Below, piece by piece: positions 7,799 to 17,502 of a stretch of DNA of 35,399 nt; positions within the stretch are counted from its first letter, which is position 1; every line of letters begins with the position of its first letter. The stretch comes from Candidatus Mediterraneibacter avicola. GTDB lineage: Bacteria > Bacillota > Clostridia > Lachnospirales > Lachnospiraceae. Where the stretch lies: contig DXDR01000048.1 of assembly GCA_019115385.1 (NCBI GenBank), positions 1-35,399 on the forward strand, in the 5' to 3' direction. Made by a program: the position numbers and the translations under genes. The notes beneath the pieces are model-generated. The model was not told the origin of the DNA. It saw only the letters and a list, made by a program, of their open reading frames with translations, and made no database searches.

Positions 7799-7820
7799 TC
7801 CCGATTATATTCTGTATGAT

Positions 7821-10097
7821 TTATTTTCTTCCGGCTTTGTAGTAGTTGATCAGACATCCGTCCAGAATGATCTGCCTCTCGGCGTCTGTCAGCTCACCCA
7901 GCCTGAGTTCGATCTCTTTGAGTTCATCGCCCACCACATATGCTTTGATCACATCCGCTTTTTCCGCAACCGCTTTTCTTACATCCGGCACAAAGATATA
8001 ATCTCCGTTTTTAAATGGAAGATTCTCGTGATCCGCATCTGTCAGGAACGGCAGCATACCCCAGTTGATCAGGTTGGAGCGGTAACGCTTGGTAGCGTAC
8101 TCTATGGCGATATTCGCCCATCCGCCCAGCACCTTCTGACAGGAAGCAGCCTGTTCGCGTGCGGAGCCGTCTCCCGGCTTCACGGCAAAGATGGTGCTGC
8201 CCACACCGATATTTCCTTTGCCCACTTCCGGATATGTCTTCTGAATCGTCTCCATTACCGGTTTCAGTTCTTCCAGGGCATCCAGCGGACATGTGTCTGC
8301 CTCAATGGCCTTCTGCGCTTTCTGCACTTCCTTTGCCCGGCCCACATACGCCGGATCTTTTCTTGAGAGCGCGAACTCTGCAAGTCCCAGCGGGTTGGAA
8401 CGGTAAGAGGAAGTCTCGCCTGACGGGATGAGTTCGTCTGTTGTGGTAACCGGATCGTGAATTTCGGAAACTACTTTAACGATGAGGTTCTCCGGAAGCG
8501 CGGACATCTCCGGCCAGTCTTTGATATTCGGTCCGAACTGGATGTCCACACTGGGATCAGCCACGCCGTGGCTGTCAAATACACGGTTCGCGTAAATATT
8601 GCTGTCAAAATGGTATTTCTGTCCTTTGTATTCCACATCCACGGCTGTCGCCGGGGTGAGGAATCCTTTATTTGCCGCTGTCGCCGCAATAGAACGGGCG
8701 TCCATAAGGGCAACGGAAGAAATCTGTCCGCTCTGAAGCTTGCTTCCTTCACGGTTGGGGAAGTTCCTCGTCGTGTGGCGGATGGAGAAGGCGTTGTTCG
8801 CCGGGGTGTCTCCCGCGCCAAAGCACGGTCCGCAGAACGCCGTCTTCACAACGGTTCCCGCTTCCATCAGGTCTGCTACGGCGCCGTTTTTCACCAGTTC
8901 CATATAAACCGGCATACTTGCCGGATAAACACTGAATGTAAAGGCGTCGGAGCCGATGTTTCTGCCTTTGATGATATCTGCTGCAGCACAGATATTTTCA
9001 AAACCGCCGCCGGCGCAGCCGGCAATGATCCCCTGCTCTACATACAGTTTTCCGTCTCTGATCTTGTCCTGCAGAGAATACTCTACAGCGCCGTCCAGGC
9101 TGACAAGCGCTTTCTGCTCCACATCGTGAAGAATATCTTTCAGGTTTGCATTTACTTCATCGATTGTATACACGTTGCTGGGATGGAAAGGCATTGCGAT
9201 CATGGGCCTGATCTCGCTCAGATTCACATATACGCAGCCATCGTAGTATGTAACCGCGCCGGGATTAAGTTCTTTATAGTCCTCTTTTCTGCCGTGGATC
9301 TCGTAGAACTCCTCAATCTTCTCATCCGTTGTCCAGATCGAAGACAGGCAGGTTGTCTCCGTAGTCATAACGTCGACGCCGATACGGAAGTCTGCGCTCA
9401 GCTTCTTCACGCCCGGCCCTACAAATTCCATCACTTTATTGTTTACATAGCCATTTTTAAATGTCGCGCCGATAATCGCCAGAGCCACATCCTGAGGGCC
9501 TACGCCCTTCATCGGTTCCCCGTCCAGATAAATTGCGATCACGCCCGGCATCTTGATGTCATAGGTCTTGTTCAGCAGCTGTTTTACCAGCTCCGGTCCG
9601 CCCTCGCCCATAGCCATTGTTCCAAGCGCGCCGTAGCGGGTGTGGCTGTCTGAACCCAGGATCATCCGGCCGCCGCCTGCCAGCATCTCCCGGGCAAACT
9701 GATGGATGACCGCCTGATGAGGCGGAACATAAACGCCGCCGTATTTCTTCGCACATGTAAGGCCGAACATGTGATCATCTTCATTGATCGTTCCGCCTAC
9801 CGCGCAGAGGCTGTTATGACAGTTTGTCAGCACATAGGGCACCGGGAACTTCTCAAGTCCTGAAGCTCTCGCTGTCTGAATAATTCCCACGAATGTAATG
9901 TCATGGGAAGTCAGCCTGTCAAATTTGATCTGCAGGTTGTCCATATTGCCGGAAGTATTGTGCTCTTTTAAAATTCCGTAAGCCATCGTGTTCTGAGCAG
10001 CCTCTTCCTTTGAAAGGGGAACCTGTACATTTCCTGTATCTTCCACTATCTCGGCATTGTTTAAGAGATAGACGCCGCTGTCATATAATTTGATCAT
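7821..10097 (-). CDS. Aconitase-family hydratase (probable aconitate hydratase)
   Basis: A 758-residue cytosolic iron-sulfur enzyme. The three cluster cysteines of the family can be placed at Cys361 ([13 protein letters not shown]) and Cys422/Cys425 (AFCGPCFG). Other family marks are [12 protein letters not shown] (148-159) and [11 protein letters not shown] (442-452), followed by a swivel domain from about residue 560. It should catalyse citrate-isocitrate or a related dehydration/rehydration. It is clearly divergent from classical AcnA (about 890 residues) and from the short 640-residue clostridial aconitases, and may belong to the YbhJ-like hydratase branch, so substrate is inferred from the presence of citrate synthase in the same neighbourhood. 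The start ATG has AAGGAGG at ideal spacing. It is a single-gene unit with its own promoter (10189-10217) and a strong terminator. Confidence 0.85.
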   Translation of the reverse strand: MIKLYDSGVYLLNNAEIVEDTGNVQVPLSKEEAAQNTMAYGILKEHNTSGNMDNLQIKFDRLTSHDITFVGIIQTARASGLEKFPVPYVLTNCHNSLCAVGGTINEDDHMFGLTCAKKYGGVYVPPHQAVIHQFAREMLAGGGRMILGSDSHTRYGALGTMAMGEGGPELVKQLLNKTYDIKMPGVIAIYLDGEPMKGVGPQDVALAIIGATFKNGYVNNKVMEFVGPGVKKLSADFRIGVDVMTTETTCLSSIWTTDEKIEEFYEIHGRKEDYKELNPGAVTYYDGCVYVNLSEIRPMIAMPFHPSNVYTIDEVNANLKDILHDVEQKALVSLDGAVEYSLQDKIRDGKLYVEQGIIAGCAGGGFENICAAADIIKGRNIGSDAFTFSVYPASMPVYMELVKNGAVADLMEAGTVVKTAFCGPCFGAGDTPANNAFSIRHTTRNFPNREGSKLQSGQISSVALMDARSIAATAANKGFLTPATAVDVEYKGQKYHFDSNIYANRVFDSHGVADPSVDIQFGPNIKDWPEMSALPENLIVKVVSEIHDPVTTTDELIPSGETSSYRSNPLGLAEFALSRKDPAYVGRAKEVQKAQKAIEADTCPLDALEELKPVMETIQKTYPEVGKGNIGVGSTIFAVKPGDGSAREQAASCQKVLGGWANIAIEYATKRYRSNLINWGMLPFLTDADHENLPFKNGDYIFVPDVRKAVAEKADVIKAYVVGDELKEIELRLGELTDAERQIILDGCLINYYKAGRK

Positions 10098-10188
10098 GTG
10101 TATCCTCCTTCTTCAATACTTGCACTGTAGTAACAAATACTTAAACCGCACGCCGGCAGCCGCCGGATTTTGTGCGCTCAACGTTATT

Positions 10189-10217
10189 ATTTTAGCATAT
10201 TTCAGGGGAGGAGTAAA
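10189..10217 (-). promoter_or_regulatory. Promoter of the aconitase-family gene
   Basis: Minus-strand TTTACT (10212-10217), a 17-bp spacer and TAAAAT (10189-10194) lie about 90 bp upstream of the start codon. The leader between them contains a small CCGG-CCGG hairpin near 10150-10166. The rest of the gap (10098-10300) shows nothing else I can support. Confidence 0.55.
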
Positions 10218-10300
10218 TCCGCAAAATTCGTATTGCAGCGGTATTCATAAAAATCCCGCGTCAGAGAATACATATTTTCAAAATCTTCAGAAATACCAGA

Positions 10301-11554
10301 TCACTGCATCCGGAATCCAACTGTAACGCGCATTCCATTTTCCAGTCTTTTGGCGCGTATCTCACCGTCCATCATAGTCATCAGTCTGCGGCAGATATAC
10401 AGCCCCAGTCCGCTGCCAGGTCTGCCGCCAGTATTTGAGCCCCGGTAAAAGCTGCTGAAAATATGCGCCATCTCATCCGCGCCAGGCGGAATCCCCGTAT
10501 TGTCCACTGTTACCAGTCTTAAATCATCTTCCTGCGCAACAGATATGGTGATTTTTTCGCCGTCGCCGTACTTTATGGCATTTTCAAGGATGTTCTGCAA
10601 TACCTCCACTGCTCTGTCTATATCGCCTTTGAGCAGGCAGTCCCTGTATCCTCCCACTTCATACTCTGTCCCCAGCAGACGGAGTTTTTCTCTGTAATAC
10701 TCCCGGATTTCCCGAAGGAGTTCCGAGAGATAAAATTCACCGCTTTGCACTTCAAGATTCAGAAAATCCTCGTCGTTTGCCTTTACGATATCTTTGAGAT
10801 ATGTGTTGATCTCATCCGTATTTCTGCTGATTTTCCGGGCAATCTCGCTTTTCTTTTCCTCGTCCCCTCTGTAGAGATCCTTTTCAAGTGCTTTTGCATA
10901 AAGCCGGATAGCGCTCAGCGGGGTCTTTATATCGTGGGAGAGTGAGAGGATAAGCGTCTGCTTCTCTTTCAGTGTGCGTTTCTCCCTTGCCCGGCTCTCT
11001 TCCAGACTTTCCTTCAGGATATTCAATCCCCAGATAAACTTTCCGAAATATTTGTTTTTGCTCTCCCTTATATCTCCGGTGAGATTGCCTCTTGCAATCT
11101 GCTCCGGGAGGCCGGCGATTTTATGAAATGGAAGGAGGATATTCCTCCAGAGCCGGAACATCAGAATGGCCGCCGCCAGAGCGGCCGCTGCCATCGACAG
11201 GTTCACTGCAAGACGGATAGATGAAGCGTTCTCCCTTTCTTCCGGCTCATAGTCAAAGCGATAGTACGCTCCGTCAATCAGTCTGACTGCATAATCGCTG
11301 TCCGGCTCAAAGAAGGATGCTTTCTCATTCTCACCGGCATTTTCCTCCAGCTTTGATATGTTTACAAGGGTGGTATATCCGTCCAGATCCGCCCTGCCCT
11401 CACACTGTATTTCATCCTCGGCGCGGTTGATCTCCACCATATAAGTCCTGGCCTGCCCTATGTCCAGAATCTGCGTTAAAGCAAAATTCACACCGACGGC
11501 CATAAGGGCAAAAAACACGATCCATGCTGCACACAGCTTACGATATGCCTTCAT
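10301..11554 (-). CDS. HAMP-type sensor histidine kinase
   Basis: A 417-residue membrane kinase. TM1 is about residues 9-31. An extracytoplasmic sensor of about 80 residues follows, then TM2 (about 115-137), a HAMP linker (about 137-190), a dimerisation/phosphoacceptor helix with SLSHDIKTPLSAI (His207), the N box NILENAIKYG, and ATP-lid motifs DNTGIPP and GSGLGLYI. It should phosphorylate the response regulator whose stop codon overlaps its start (ATGA at 11551-11554), which implies translational coupling. The signal is not evident. It is the last gene of the four-gene permease-ATPase-regulator-kinase unit and probably controls that transporter. No terminator is obvious downstream in 10098-10300. 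Confidence 0.93.
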   Translation of the reverse strand: MKAYRKLCAAWIVFFALMAVGVNFALTQILDIGQARTYMVEINRAEDEIQCEGRADLDGYTTLVNISKLEENAGENEKASFFEPDSDYAVRLIDGAYYRFDYEPEERENASSIRLAVNLSMAAAALAAAILMFRLWRNILLPFHKIAGLPEQIARGNLTGDIRESKNKYFGKFIWGLNILKESLEESRAREKRTLKEKQTLILSLSHDIKTPLSAIRLYAKALEKDLYRGDEEKKSEIARKISRNTDEINTYLKDIVKANDEDFLNLEVQSGEFYLSELLREIREYYREKLRLLGTEYEVGGYRDCLLKGDIDRAVEVLQNILENAIKYGDGEKITISVAQEDDLRLVTVDNTGIPPGADEMAHIFSSFYRGSNTGGRPGSGLGLYICRRLMTMMDGEIRAKRLENGMRVTVGFRMQ

Positions 11555-12222
11555 CTGTCCACCTGCGCAAATTTGTAACCCACGCCCCAGACTGTGAGGA
11601 TATAACGGGGGTTGCCGGGGTCTTTTTCGATTTTCTGTCTCAGCCGCTTAATGTGTACAGTCAGCGTCTGCATCTCGCTCTCGCTGTCATACCCCCAGAT
11701 TTTGTTAAACAGCTCCTCCTTGCTCATAACCCGTTCCTTATTTCCGACCAGCAGGAGCAGCAGTTCGTATTCTTTTACAGTCAGAGGCAGCGGCCGTTCA
11801 TCCAGATATACCTGGCGTTTTGCACAGTCGATATTCAGGCTGCCTTCCTTTATCACTCCGCCGCGGTATCTTCGCTTAAATATGCCGTCAATCTTTGCCA
11901 GAAGGATATCGATATCATAGGGCTTTTCTATGTAATCGTCTGCCCCCAGACCGAGTCCGCCGAGCATATCTTCTTTTTCCCCTTTTGCACTGACAATGAT
12001 TATCGGTACGTCGCTGGTTCTGCGTATCTTAGCACATACGGCGAATCCATCCATGCCCGGAAGCATGATATCAAGCACTACCAGCCGCGGGTTGTGAGCG
12101 GCAAAAAGCTCCAGGGCCTGCTCGCCGCTTTCCGCTTTCTCCGCTTCATATCCTCCGGCGGCCAGAAAATCAAGCAGAAGTTCCCCCAGTTCTGAATTAT
12201 CCTCTACGATCAATACATCCAC
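11551..12222 (-). CDS. OmpR-family response regulator, GTG start
   Basis: A 223-residue regulator: receiver domain with VEDN (acidic pocket), phospho-acceptor Asp51 in VLDIMLPGMDGF, conserved SAKGE and the KPYD lysine, followed by a winged-helix DNA-binding domain (about 128-220; LTVKEYELLLLL, LTVHIKRLRQKIE, VWGVGYKF). The frame starts with GTG at 12222, with TAAGGAGAG about nine bases upstream. It lies 12 bp after the ATPase stop and overlaps the kinase start by four bases. It is expected to act on the promoter of this operon upstream of 15385, but no binding site could be proved. Confidence 0.93.
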   Translation of the reverse strand: MDVLIVEDNSELGELLLDFLAAGGYEAEKAESGEQALELFAAHNPRLVVLDIMLPGMDGFAVCAKIRRTSDVPIIIVSAKGEKEDMLGGLGLGADDYIEKPYDIDILLAKIDGIFKRRYRGGVIKEGSLNIDCAKRQVYLDERPLPLTVKEYELLLLLVGNKERVMSKEELFNKIWGYDSESEMQTLTVHIKRLRQKIEKDPGNPRYILTVWGVGYKFAQVDR

Positions 12223-12234
12223 TCTGCTCTCTCC

Positions 12235-13002
12235 TTACCATCCCATATCCATCAGCCAGCTGCTGAGCGCCCGTTCACGCTCGCGGCTGTCCGCCCCGGG
12301 CTTTTCCTGATCAAGATTATACTGCCCCGAAATAGAACCGTCAACCAGATAGAGGACCCTCGAACAGGAGGACGCGACCTTCACATCATGGGTTACGAGC
12401 AAAATTGTCGTTCCGTCCCGGTTGAGTCCGGCAAGTTCGCTGATAACCCCGTCGGAGCTTGCCCGGTTGAGCGCGCCTGTCGGTTCATCGGCAAACAGCA
12501 TCTTCGGGCTGTTTATCATGCTGCGGCAGATACAGGCTCTCTGGAGCTGCCCGCCCGAGACTTCATTTACATCATTTTCAGCAATTTCAATGATTCCCAG
12601 ACGGCGCATCAGTTTCTGCCCTCTCCTGACTTTATCTTTCCGGCTCCTGCCCGGTATCTTCGACTGGAAGGCCGGCAGGAGAATATTGTCGCCTATGCTC
12701 AGGTTTCTGAGCATATACATCTGCTGAAAGATAAATCCCATATCATCAAGCCTGATCTTCGCCAGATCTTTCGCATTCAGTCCGGACAGCTCTTTTCCGT
12801 CAAAGATCACCTGGCCCGCGCTTGGTTCGTCCATGCCTGATACGGTGTAGAGCAGGGTAGATTTGCCGGAGCCTGACGGCCCCATCACCGCCACCATCTC
12901 GCCGCTGTTTATCGTAAGATTTATATTTTTAAGTACATTGTTCTGCCTTTTATTTACAATATATGTTTTACAAAGATCTCTGACCTCAAGAATAGCGTTC
13001 AT
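12235..13002 (-). CDS. ABC transporter ATP-binding protein (MacB/LolD type)
   Basis: A 255-residue ATPase: Walker A GPSGSGKST (41-49), Q-loop FIFQQMYML, signature EVSGGQLQRA, Walker B MLFADEPTGAL and a switch His in LLVTHD. The subfamily (Lol/Mac/Bce-like) drives mechanotransmission-type FtsX permeases, not classical pore-type transport. ATG 13002 is preceded by GAGGAGG in a 13-bp gap after the permease stop. The C-terminal tail of about 30 charged residues after the ATPase fold is unremarkable. It works with the double-FtsX permease encoded just upstream. Confidence 0.92.
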   Translation of the reverse strand: MNAILEVRDLCKTYIVNKRQNNVLKNINLTINSGEMVAVMGPSGSGKSTLLYTVSGMDEPSAGQVIFDGKELSGLNAKDLAKIRLDDMGFIFQQMYMLRNLSIGDNILLPAFQSKIPGRSRKDKVRRGQKLMRRLGIIEIAENDVNEVSGGQLQRACICRSMINSPKMLFADEPTGALNRASSDGVISELAGLNRDGTTILLVTHDVKVASSCSRVLYLVDGSISGQYNLDQEKPGADSRERERALSSWLMDMGW

Positions 13003-13015
13003 CTTTTTCTCCTCC

Positions 13016-15385
13016 TCATTCCATGATATTGATCTCCCGCGCCCGGATCTTCCTGAGCCGCAGCGCCGATAGCAGGCCGCAGATCGTGGTAACCGCCAGA
13101 AGCGTCAGCGGATACACACAGTAGGCCATCAAGGGATCGAGCACAACGGAGATCTCTGAAGATCCCACAATCCCGAACACAAAACCTACGATCCAGTTTG
13201 AGAAAGGCAGTGTAAGCAGCGCTGCTGTCACCTCCGCCAGAATCAGCGACAGCGAGATCCTCAGGCTCTGCCAGAGAATCAGCGTACGATCCGGAAATCC
13301 CAGGCTTTTCAGCAAAGCGATCTCCCCCTTTTCCCGGATGATAAACGACCGCACCATCAGCGCTGCGATCAGTGCGTTTACTGCAAGAACAATGATCAAA
13401 ATGGCTCTGCTCAGAGAATCCAGTATACCAGAAACTCCGCCGATAGAATCATCTACATACTCTTTGCAGCTCATAACCTCATATTCCGGGAAAATATCCC
13501 GGATCTCTTTTAAGCGCTGCCCGGTGTCTTCTTTGTCTGCTTCCTCACTGAAGGTAAACTGGACTGCCATTGCTCCGGTCTTTTCTGTGTAATCAAGGAC
13601 AACATCCTCAGAGAATCTCACTCCCTCTCCCATATTCGTCAACGATTCATAAAGAGCTGTGATGATAAATGTCCGTTTTTCACCGCCTATCGCAATCTCC
13701 ACCGTATCGCCGATCCCGGCTCCCAGTTTATCGGCTATAAGCGAAGTAACGGCAATCTCATTTTCAAGCTTCGGAGCTGTGCCGCTGAAATAGAGATAAT
13801 CGTCTGTATCCGTCCCGATTCCCTGTACGCCTATAGAGGATACCATATGATCTCCGCAGCTTATAATAAATTTGAACATAACCTCTCTGAATGTATGCAC
13901 TTTGATTCCCTTTTCTCCCAGCTTCTCTTCGATCCCTTCCAGCTCCCGCTCCAGTTCAGAGCGTGTCTGAGACATGATTCCTTCATTTTCCCGAAGCATT
14001 GCTCCGTCTGACCGCGTCATGTTCATCATAAGAACCATTTCATCACTTCTGAGTGTAGCCCCGGCGCTTAGCGGTATATTGATCATAATGATTCCCAGAA
14101 CGAATATCAGTATCATCATCATAAATTTCTTTGGCCTGCTGAAGATATCATTCAAAGCCATAAAAAGAGGCACAGGCATGGCCCCTGCACGCCTCATCGA
14201 AAGGACGCCGGTCCGGCCGGAGCTTTCTCCGTCAGAACCGGAGCGGATCGCTGTCACCGGAGATATCCTGCGGATCCGCCCCGTATAGACACACCCAAAG
14301 AACAGAACGATCACAAGCACCGCCGCCGCTCCAGCAGCCTGGAATAATACTGTACTATCCCCTTCCAGCATGATTCTCCGGGAGGCGCGCGCCACCATAA
14401 GATCACCGAGCGGGAAACTAAGTAAAAATCCGGTTATGATGCCGGCCAGCGTCAGAACTACATATTTGGAAAGATATAATAGCCGGATCTTGCCTTCGGG
14501 GATTCCCAGCGCCTTTAGTATACCAATCTCCCGAAACTCCTGCTCCATCGTAAAGACGATGGTAAATCTCAATACAATCAGAGCGATAATAATGAGAGCA
14601 ATGCTTACTACTGCGAAGACAACTGCAATGATCATGTCCATAATATACGCCATTTTGAGCATATTATCATCCATATTGAAAAGTGTGTTTATGCCTGAAG
14701 TGTAGAATTCATTTGTGAATGCCTGTTCATCCTTCAGATCCAGGGTGTAGATATTATACTCCGGTATATCTGAAGAGAGAGACGCAGAATGAAGTGTATC
14801 ATAATCTTCCGTACTCAGAAGAATTCTTTTCATGCTGATGAAATCAGCCCCCATCACCACATCCATCATTTCCCCTGCAAGAGTAAGTTCCATCGAAGTA
14901 CCGCCAACCGTAACGGTCAGTTTATCTCCGGGCTTTAATCCACTGCTCTCCATCAGAGAATACGGAAGATAACACTCCCCCTCGGTCACCCGGGAAATTC
15001 TCTGCTTCTTAGAATCATAGTATTTCTGACCGCCTGTCTCCAGCCTGGAAAGACAAAGGGTATAGCTATAGTCCAGTTTCTCTTCGCCGCGGATCTCAAT
15101 ATTCTCCTTGCTTACCAGGAGCATCCTGCCTGACAGCGAACCCGAACGGACATTTTCGCTGTTGTTCATAAATTCCTCCAGCCGGAGAGCATTTCCGCTG
15201 TCAACTCCTATTATATAATCTCCTGCGCCCGCCTTTTCAAAATAGCCGTCAATCCCTCCCATTATCGCATTCAGACTCTGGATACTTGAACCGATAAATG
15301 CTGTGGCAAGCATTACAAAAGCCATAAAAATAAGGTTTATGGCCTTCCTTCTTCTTAAATCTTTTTTCAAAATTGTCAGATACAT
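13016..15385 (-). CDS. ABC transporter permease with two FtsX domains
   Basis: A 789-residue membrane protein with an internal duplication. TM1 is near residues 17-35. An extracytoplasmic MacB-PCD-like domain (about 36-245) is followed by three TMs (about 250-275, 300-325 and 345-365), a cytoplasmic linker with the permease motif EIGILKALGIPEGKI, TM5 (about 420-440), a second extracytoplasmic domain (about 445-640) and three further TMs, with a second motif EIALLKSLGFPDRTL. The 4+4 TM layout differs from the 10-TM Bce permease of the neighbouring module. It is the first gene of the unit and probably moves or extracts a membrane-associated compound such as a peptide; the substrate is unknown. 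Upstream GAGGAAAGG is a reasonable ribosome site. Confidence 0.9.
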   Translation of the reverse strand: MYLTILKKDLRRRKAINLIFMAFVMLATAFIGSSIQSLNAIMGGIDGYFEKAGAGDYIIGVDSGNALRLEEFMNNSENVRSGSLSGRMLLVSKENIEIRGEEKLDYSYTLCLSRLETGGQKYYDSKKQRISRVTEGECYLPYSLMESSGLKPGDKLTVTVGGTSMELTLAGEMMDVVMGADFISMKRILLSTEDYDTLHSASLSSDIPEYNIYTLDLKDEQAFTNEFYTSGINTLFNMDDNMLKMAYIMDMIIAVVFAVVSIALIIIALIVLRFTIVFTMEQEFREIGILKALGIPEGKIRLLYLSKYVVLTLAGIITGFLLSFPLGDLMVARASRRIMLEGDSTVLFQAAGAAAVLVIVLFFGCVYTGRIRRISPVTAIRSGSDGESSGRTGVLSMRRAGAMPVPLFMALNDIFSRPKKFMMMILIFVLGIIMINIPLSAGATLRSDEMVLMMNMTRSDGAMLRENEGIMSQTRSELERELEGIEEKLGEKGIKVHTFREVMFKFIISCGDHMVSSIGVQGIGTDTDDYLYFSGTAPKLENEIAVTSLIADKLGAGIGDTVEIAIGGEKRTFIITALYESLTNMGEGVRFSEDVVLDYTEKTGAMAVQFTFSEEADKEDTGQRLKEIRDIFPEYEVMSCKEYVDDSIGGVSGILDSLSRAILIIVLAVNALIAALMVRSFIIREKGEIALLKSLGFPDRTLILWQSLRISLSLILAEVTAALLTLPFSNWIVGFVFGIVGSSEISVVLDPLMAYCVYPLTLLAVTTICGLLSALRLRKIRAREINIME

Positions 15386-15415
15386 TTCCGTCTGCCTTTC
15401 CTCTGTGATAAATAG

Positions 15416-15447
15416 AGTATAAGGGATAAATTATGAAATAATCCTTA
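15416..15447 (-). promoter_or_regulatory. Weak promoter/operator candidate of the permease-ATPase-regulator-kinase operon
   Basis: Minus-strand TATACT (15416-15421) is a fair -10 box about 30 bp before the start codon. I see no matching -35 box at normal spacing. Instead there is a loose dyad (GGGAT ... ATCC) at 15423-15443, which would suit activation by the response regulator. This is suggestive only. Confidence 0.3.
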
Positions 15448-15513
15448 ACTGAAGAAAATTTTTATTTATCTTTGTCATTTTCCAGAGCGCATTTACCAAA
15501 AGTGGTGACTTCT

Positions 15514-15660
15514 CTCGAGTACTGGGACGCGAGAGTCCTTTTTTACCTGAGCAGAATCTTTACGGATCAGCTAAAGAAAGGCGAATCGTATAAGAAACTG
15601 AAGAAATGCATTCATGTAAGCATCCTTGGTTTTATTTATTTTAAAGAGGATGATATCATC
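15514..15660 (+). pseudogene. Fragment of an Rpn-family (PD-(D/E)XK) transposase/nuclease
   Basis: About 49 codons on the plus strand read YWDARVLFYLSRIFTDQL, KKGESYKKLKKCIHVSIL and GFIYFKEDD. This corresponds to the middle of the recombination-promoting nuclease family (YhgA/Rpn), where an arginine-tyrosine helix is followed by 'QLKKGE.Y..L....I.IL.F..F'. The family normally has about 280-320 residues; the catalytic N-terminal and the C-terminal parts are missing. The frame simply runs on into sequence antisense to the histidine kinase. It is thus a relic of an insertion between the two transporter modules. The remaining parts of the 15386-15696 gap (15448-15513 and 15661-15696) show no gene. 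Recognition is from memory of the family pattern. Confidence 0.6.
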
Positions 15661-15696
15661 AACTGGATGCGTTTCCTCGGCGGTAAAACGCAGCGG

Positions 15697-16767
15697 TTAA
15701 TCTACAACAGGAAATATAATCCGCATCTCAAATCCCTCGCCCCATTCGGATTCCGCTTCCAGTTCAAGATTCATCTCCCGGGCAATTTCCCGGGCCAGAT
15801 AAAGACCGATCCCGGTAGCTTTCTGGCGGTTCTCACCGGAATCTCCTGTAAATCCCTTATCAAAAATGTGCGGCAGATCGCAGGCCCGAACGCCTATTCC
15901 GTTATCGATGACTGAAAGGATCCTGTTATTCCCTCCGGGTGCAAAACAAATCTCCAGCCTCGGCTCCCGTCCGCTGTATTTCACTGCATTGCTGATCACC
16001 TGAGACAGCAGAAAATGAAGCCCTCTTCGATCCGCATACACTGCGGCTTCATTCACTGCTTCCGGCATTCTGCCAAATGTATCACAAATTTGTCCAGACG
16101 TTTTCTCTCCTGGTATTGAGATCACAATATCAAATCCTTTTTCCTCCAGCAGGATCCTGTAATCGTCCAGCACATCCTCCACGCACTTCCGAATCTCGAT
16201 CTGCTCAAAAAGATAATCCTTGCGGGCGCTTTTCAGACGGGCATAATACAGCATCTGCTCCACATATTCCTGCATCCGGTTCTGGATTGCGTCCAGCTTA
16301 AAACCCATGCTTTCCGGCAGTTCCTCGCGCCGGTTATCTAAAAGAAGTGTCAGCAGCGACAGCGGGGTTTTGATCTCATGGGCCCAGGATTCCACATATT
16401 CCTCATAATCTTCTGCCTTGGCGGACGCCTGCGCACAGAGCCGCTCTCTCTCCCGAAGCGTCTCCGCCAGTTTTCTCACGGCATCTCTCTGCACAGGTCC
16501 CGCCAGTTTCACCAGAAGTTCCTCCTGTTTTTCATCCGGGTTATTCAGAAATTCAAAAAAAGCCTGCTCCCGCCTGAGAGCGCGGTATCCGGCCACCCCC
16601 AGCGCAGCTGCCGCCAAAAGGACAGACGTCAGCACAATGACGGCTGTAAGAGCGCGGAACGCCCGGACATCTGCCAGCCACAGCAGCAGTGCCGCAAACC
16701 CGTCGATACACAGCAGCATCATCAGCCAGGGAGCATATTGTTTCATAATATCCCACGCGCGCTTCAT
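15697..16767 (-). CDS. BceS-like intramembrane-sensing histidine kinase
   Basis: A 356-residue kinase. Two transmembrane helices near the N-terminus (about 13-32 and 38-61) are separated by only a few residues (ADVRAF), so there is no extracellular sensor domain, the hallmark of intramembrane-sensing kinases that take their signal from a partner ABC permease. The phosphoacceptor motif is SWAHEIKTPLSLL (His130); the N box is QVISNAVKYSG, and the lid has DNGIGV and ATGIGLYLA. ATGA overlap with the regulator gene (16764-16767) indicates coupling. It ends the Bce-type unit. The permease encoded at 17503-19554 is the expected sensor. Certain to family; the inducing peptide is unknown. Confidence 0.93.
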   Translation of the reverse strand: MKRAWDIMKQYAPWLMMLLCIDGFAALLLWLADVRAFRALTAVIVLTSVLLAAAALGVAGYRALRREQAFFEFLNNPDEKQEELLVKLAGPVQRDAVRKLAETLRERERLCAQASAKAEDYEEYVESWAHEIKTPLSLLTLLLDNRREELPESMGFKLDAIQNRMQEYVEQMLYYARLKSARKDYLFEQIEIRKCVEDVLDDYRILLEEKGFDIVISIPGEKTSGQICDTFGRMPEAVNEAAVYADRRGLHFLLSQVISNAVKYSGREPRLEICFAPGGNNRILSVIDNGIGVRACDLPHIFDKGFTGDSGENRQKATGIGLYLAREIAREMNLELEAESEWGEGFEMRIIFPVVD

Positions 16768-17444
16768 AAATCCTCTCCTTTTTCCACAAGCCTGTGCCCC
16801 ACGCCCCGAACCGGTTCGATCTGCATACTCATGCCCAGTCCGGCCATTGTCTTTTTCAGCCGGGTCAGATTTACCTGAAGGGCATTTTCATCAATAAACT
16901 CATCTGTCCCCCAAAGAGCCTTACAGAGATCACTCTTTGTCGCCATTCTCTCTTCCTGCATGAGAAATGTCTCCAAAAGCTTTCCCTGATTTTTCGGCAG
17001 GATGACAGACTGTCCGTCGATATAAAGGGTGTACGTCAGCCTGTCAAGGAGAAAACCGCTGCCCTCCAGCAGATTTGCCCTTCCTTCATAGCGTTTCAGC
17101 ACATTGGATATCCGGGCCAGGAGCCGTTCCCGGCGGCACGGCTTAGTCAGGTATTCATCCGCACCAAGGTTAAGCGCCAGAAGTTCATCCTTCATCTGAT
17201 CCCGGGAGGTCAGCACCAGCACCGGGATGGAAGTTTTCTGTTTTATTCCGCGGCAGATCTGAAACCCGCTGACTCCCGGCAGGTTCAGATCCAGAAGGAT
17301 CATATCCGGGGAAAGATCCAGCAGGCAGGTTTGCGCATCTTCAAAATTGCAGACCGTCTCCGTCTCATAGCCCGCCTTTTTCAGCACAGCTTCCAGTTCT
17401 TCGCGCATCAGCACGTCATCTTCCACAATCGCAATCCGTTTCAT
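16764..17444 (-). CDS. BceR-like OmpR-family response regulator
   Basis: A 226-residue regulator: receiver domain with VEDD, Asp52 in LLDLNLPGVSGF, TSRDQ and TKPC (lysine of the active site), followed by a winged-helix domain (about 128-222; VILPKNQGKLLETF, ENALQVNLTRLKK, VRGVGHRL). Sequence style and company match regulators that induce BceAB-type resistance transporters. ATG 17444 has GGAGGAG upstream. It lies 58 bp after the permease stop and overlaps the kinase start by four bases. It probably regulates the ATPase-permease genes from a site upstream of 20317. Confidence 0.93.
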   Translation of the reverse strand: MKRIAIVEDDVLMREELEAVLKKAGYETETVCNFEDAQTCLLDLSPDMILLDLNLPGVSGFQICRGIKQKTSIPVLVLTSRDQMKDELLALNLGADEYLTKPCRRERLLARISNVLKRYEGRANLLEGSGFLLDRLTYTLYIDGQSVILPKNQGKLLETFLMQEERMATKSDLCKALWGTDEFIDENALQVNLTRLKKTMAGLGMSMQIEPVRGVGHRLVEKGEDL

Positions 17445-17502
17445 ACCCCGTCACTCCTCCACTGCTCTGTCAGTAATGCAGGTATACACGCTCTCCCTGC
17501 GT

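Noticed and set aside
8457-9653. 398-codon open frame on the plus strand
   Set aside because: It is exactly antisense to the aconitase-family gene, its translation is rich in Cys, His and Arg with no domain pattern, and it has no ribosome site. It is a shadow of the opposite strand's codon use.
15510-15548. Hairpin CTCTCG...CGAGAG followed by CTTTTTT, resembling a plus-strand terminator
   Set aside because: It lies within the Rpn relic, which encodes family-like residues there, and no plus-strand gene ends upstream. A chance structure is the simpler explanation.
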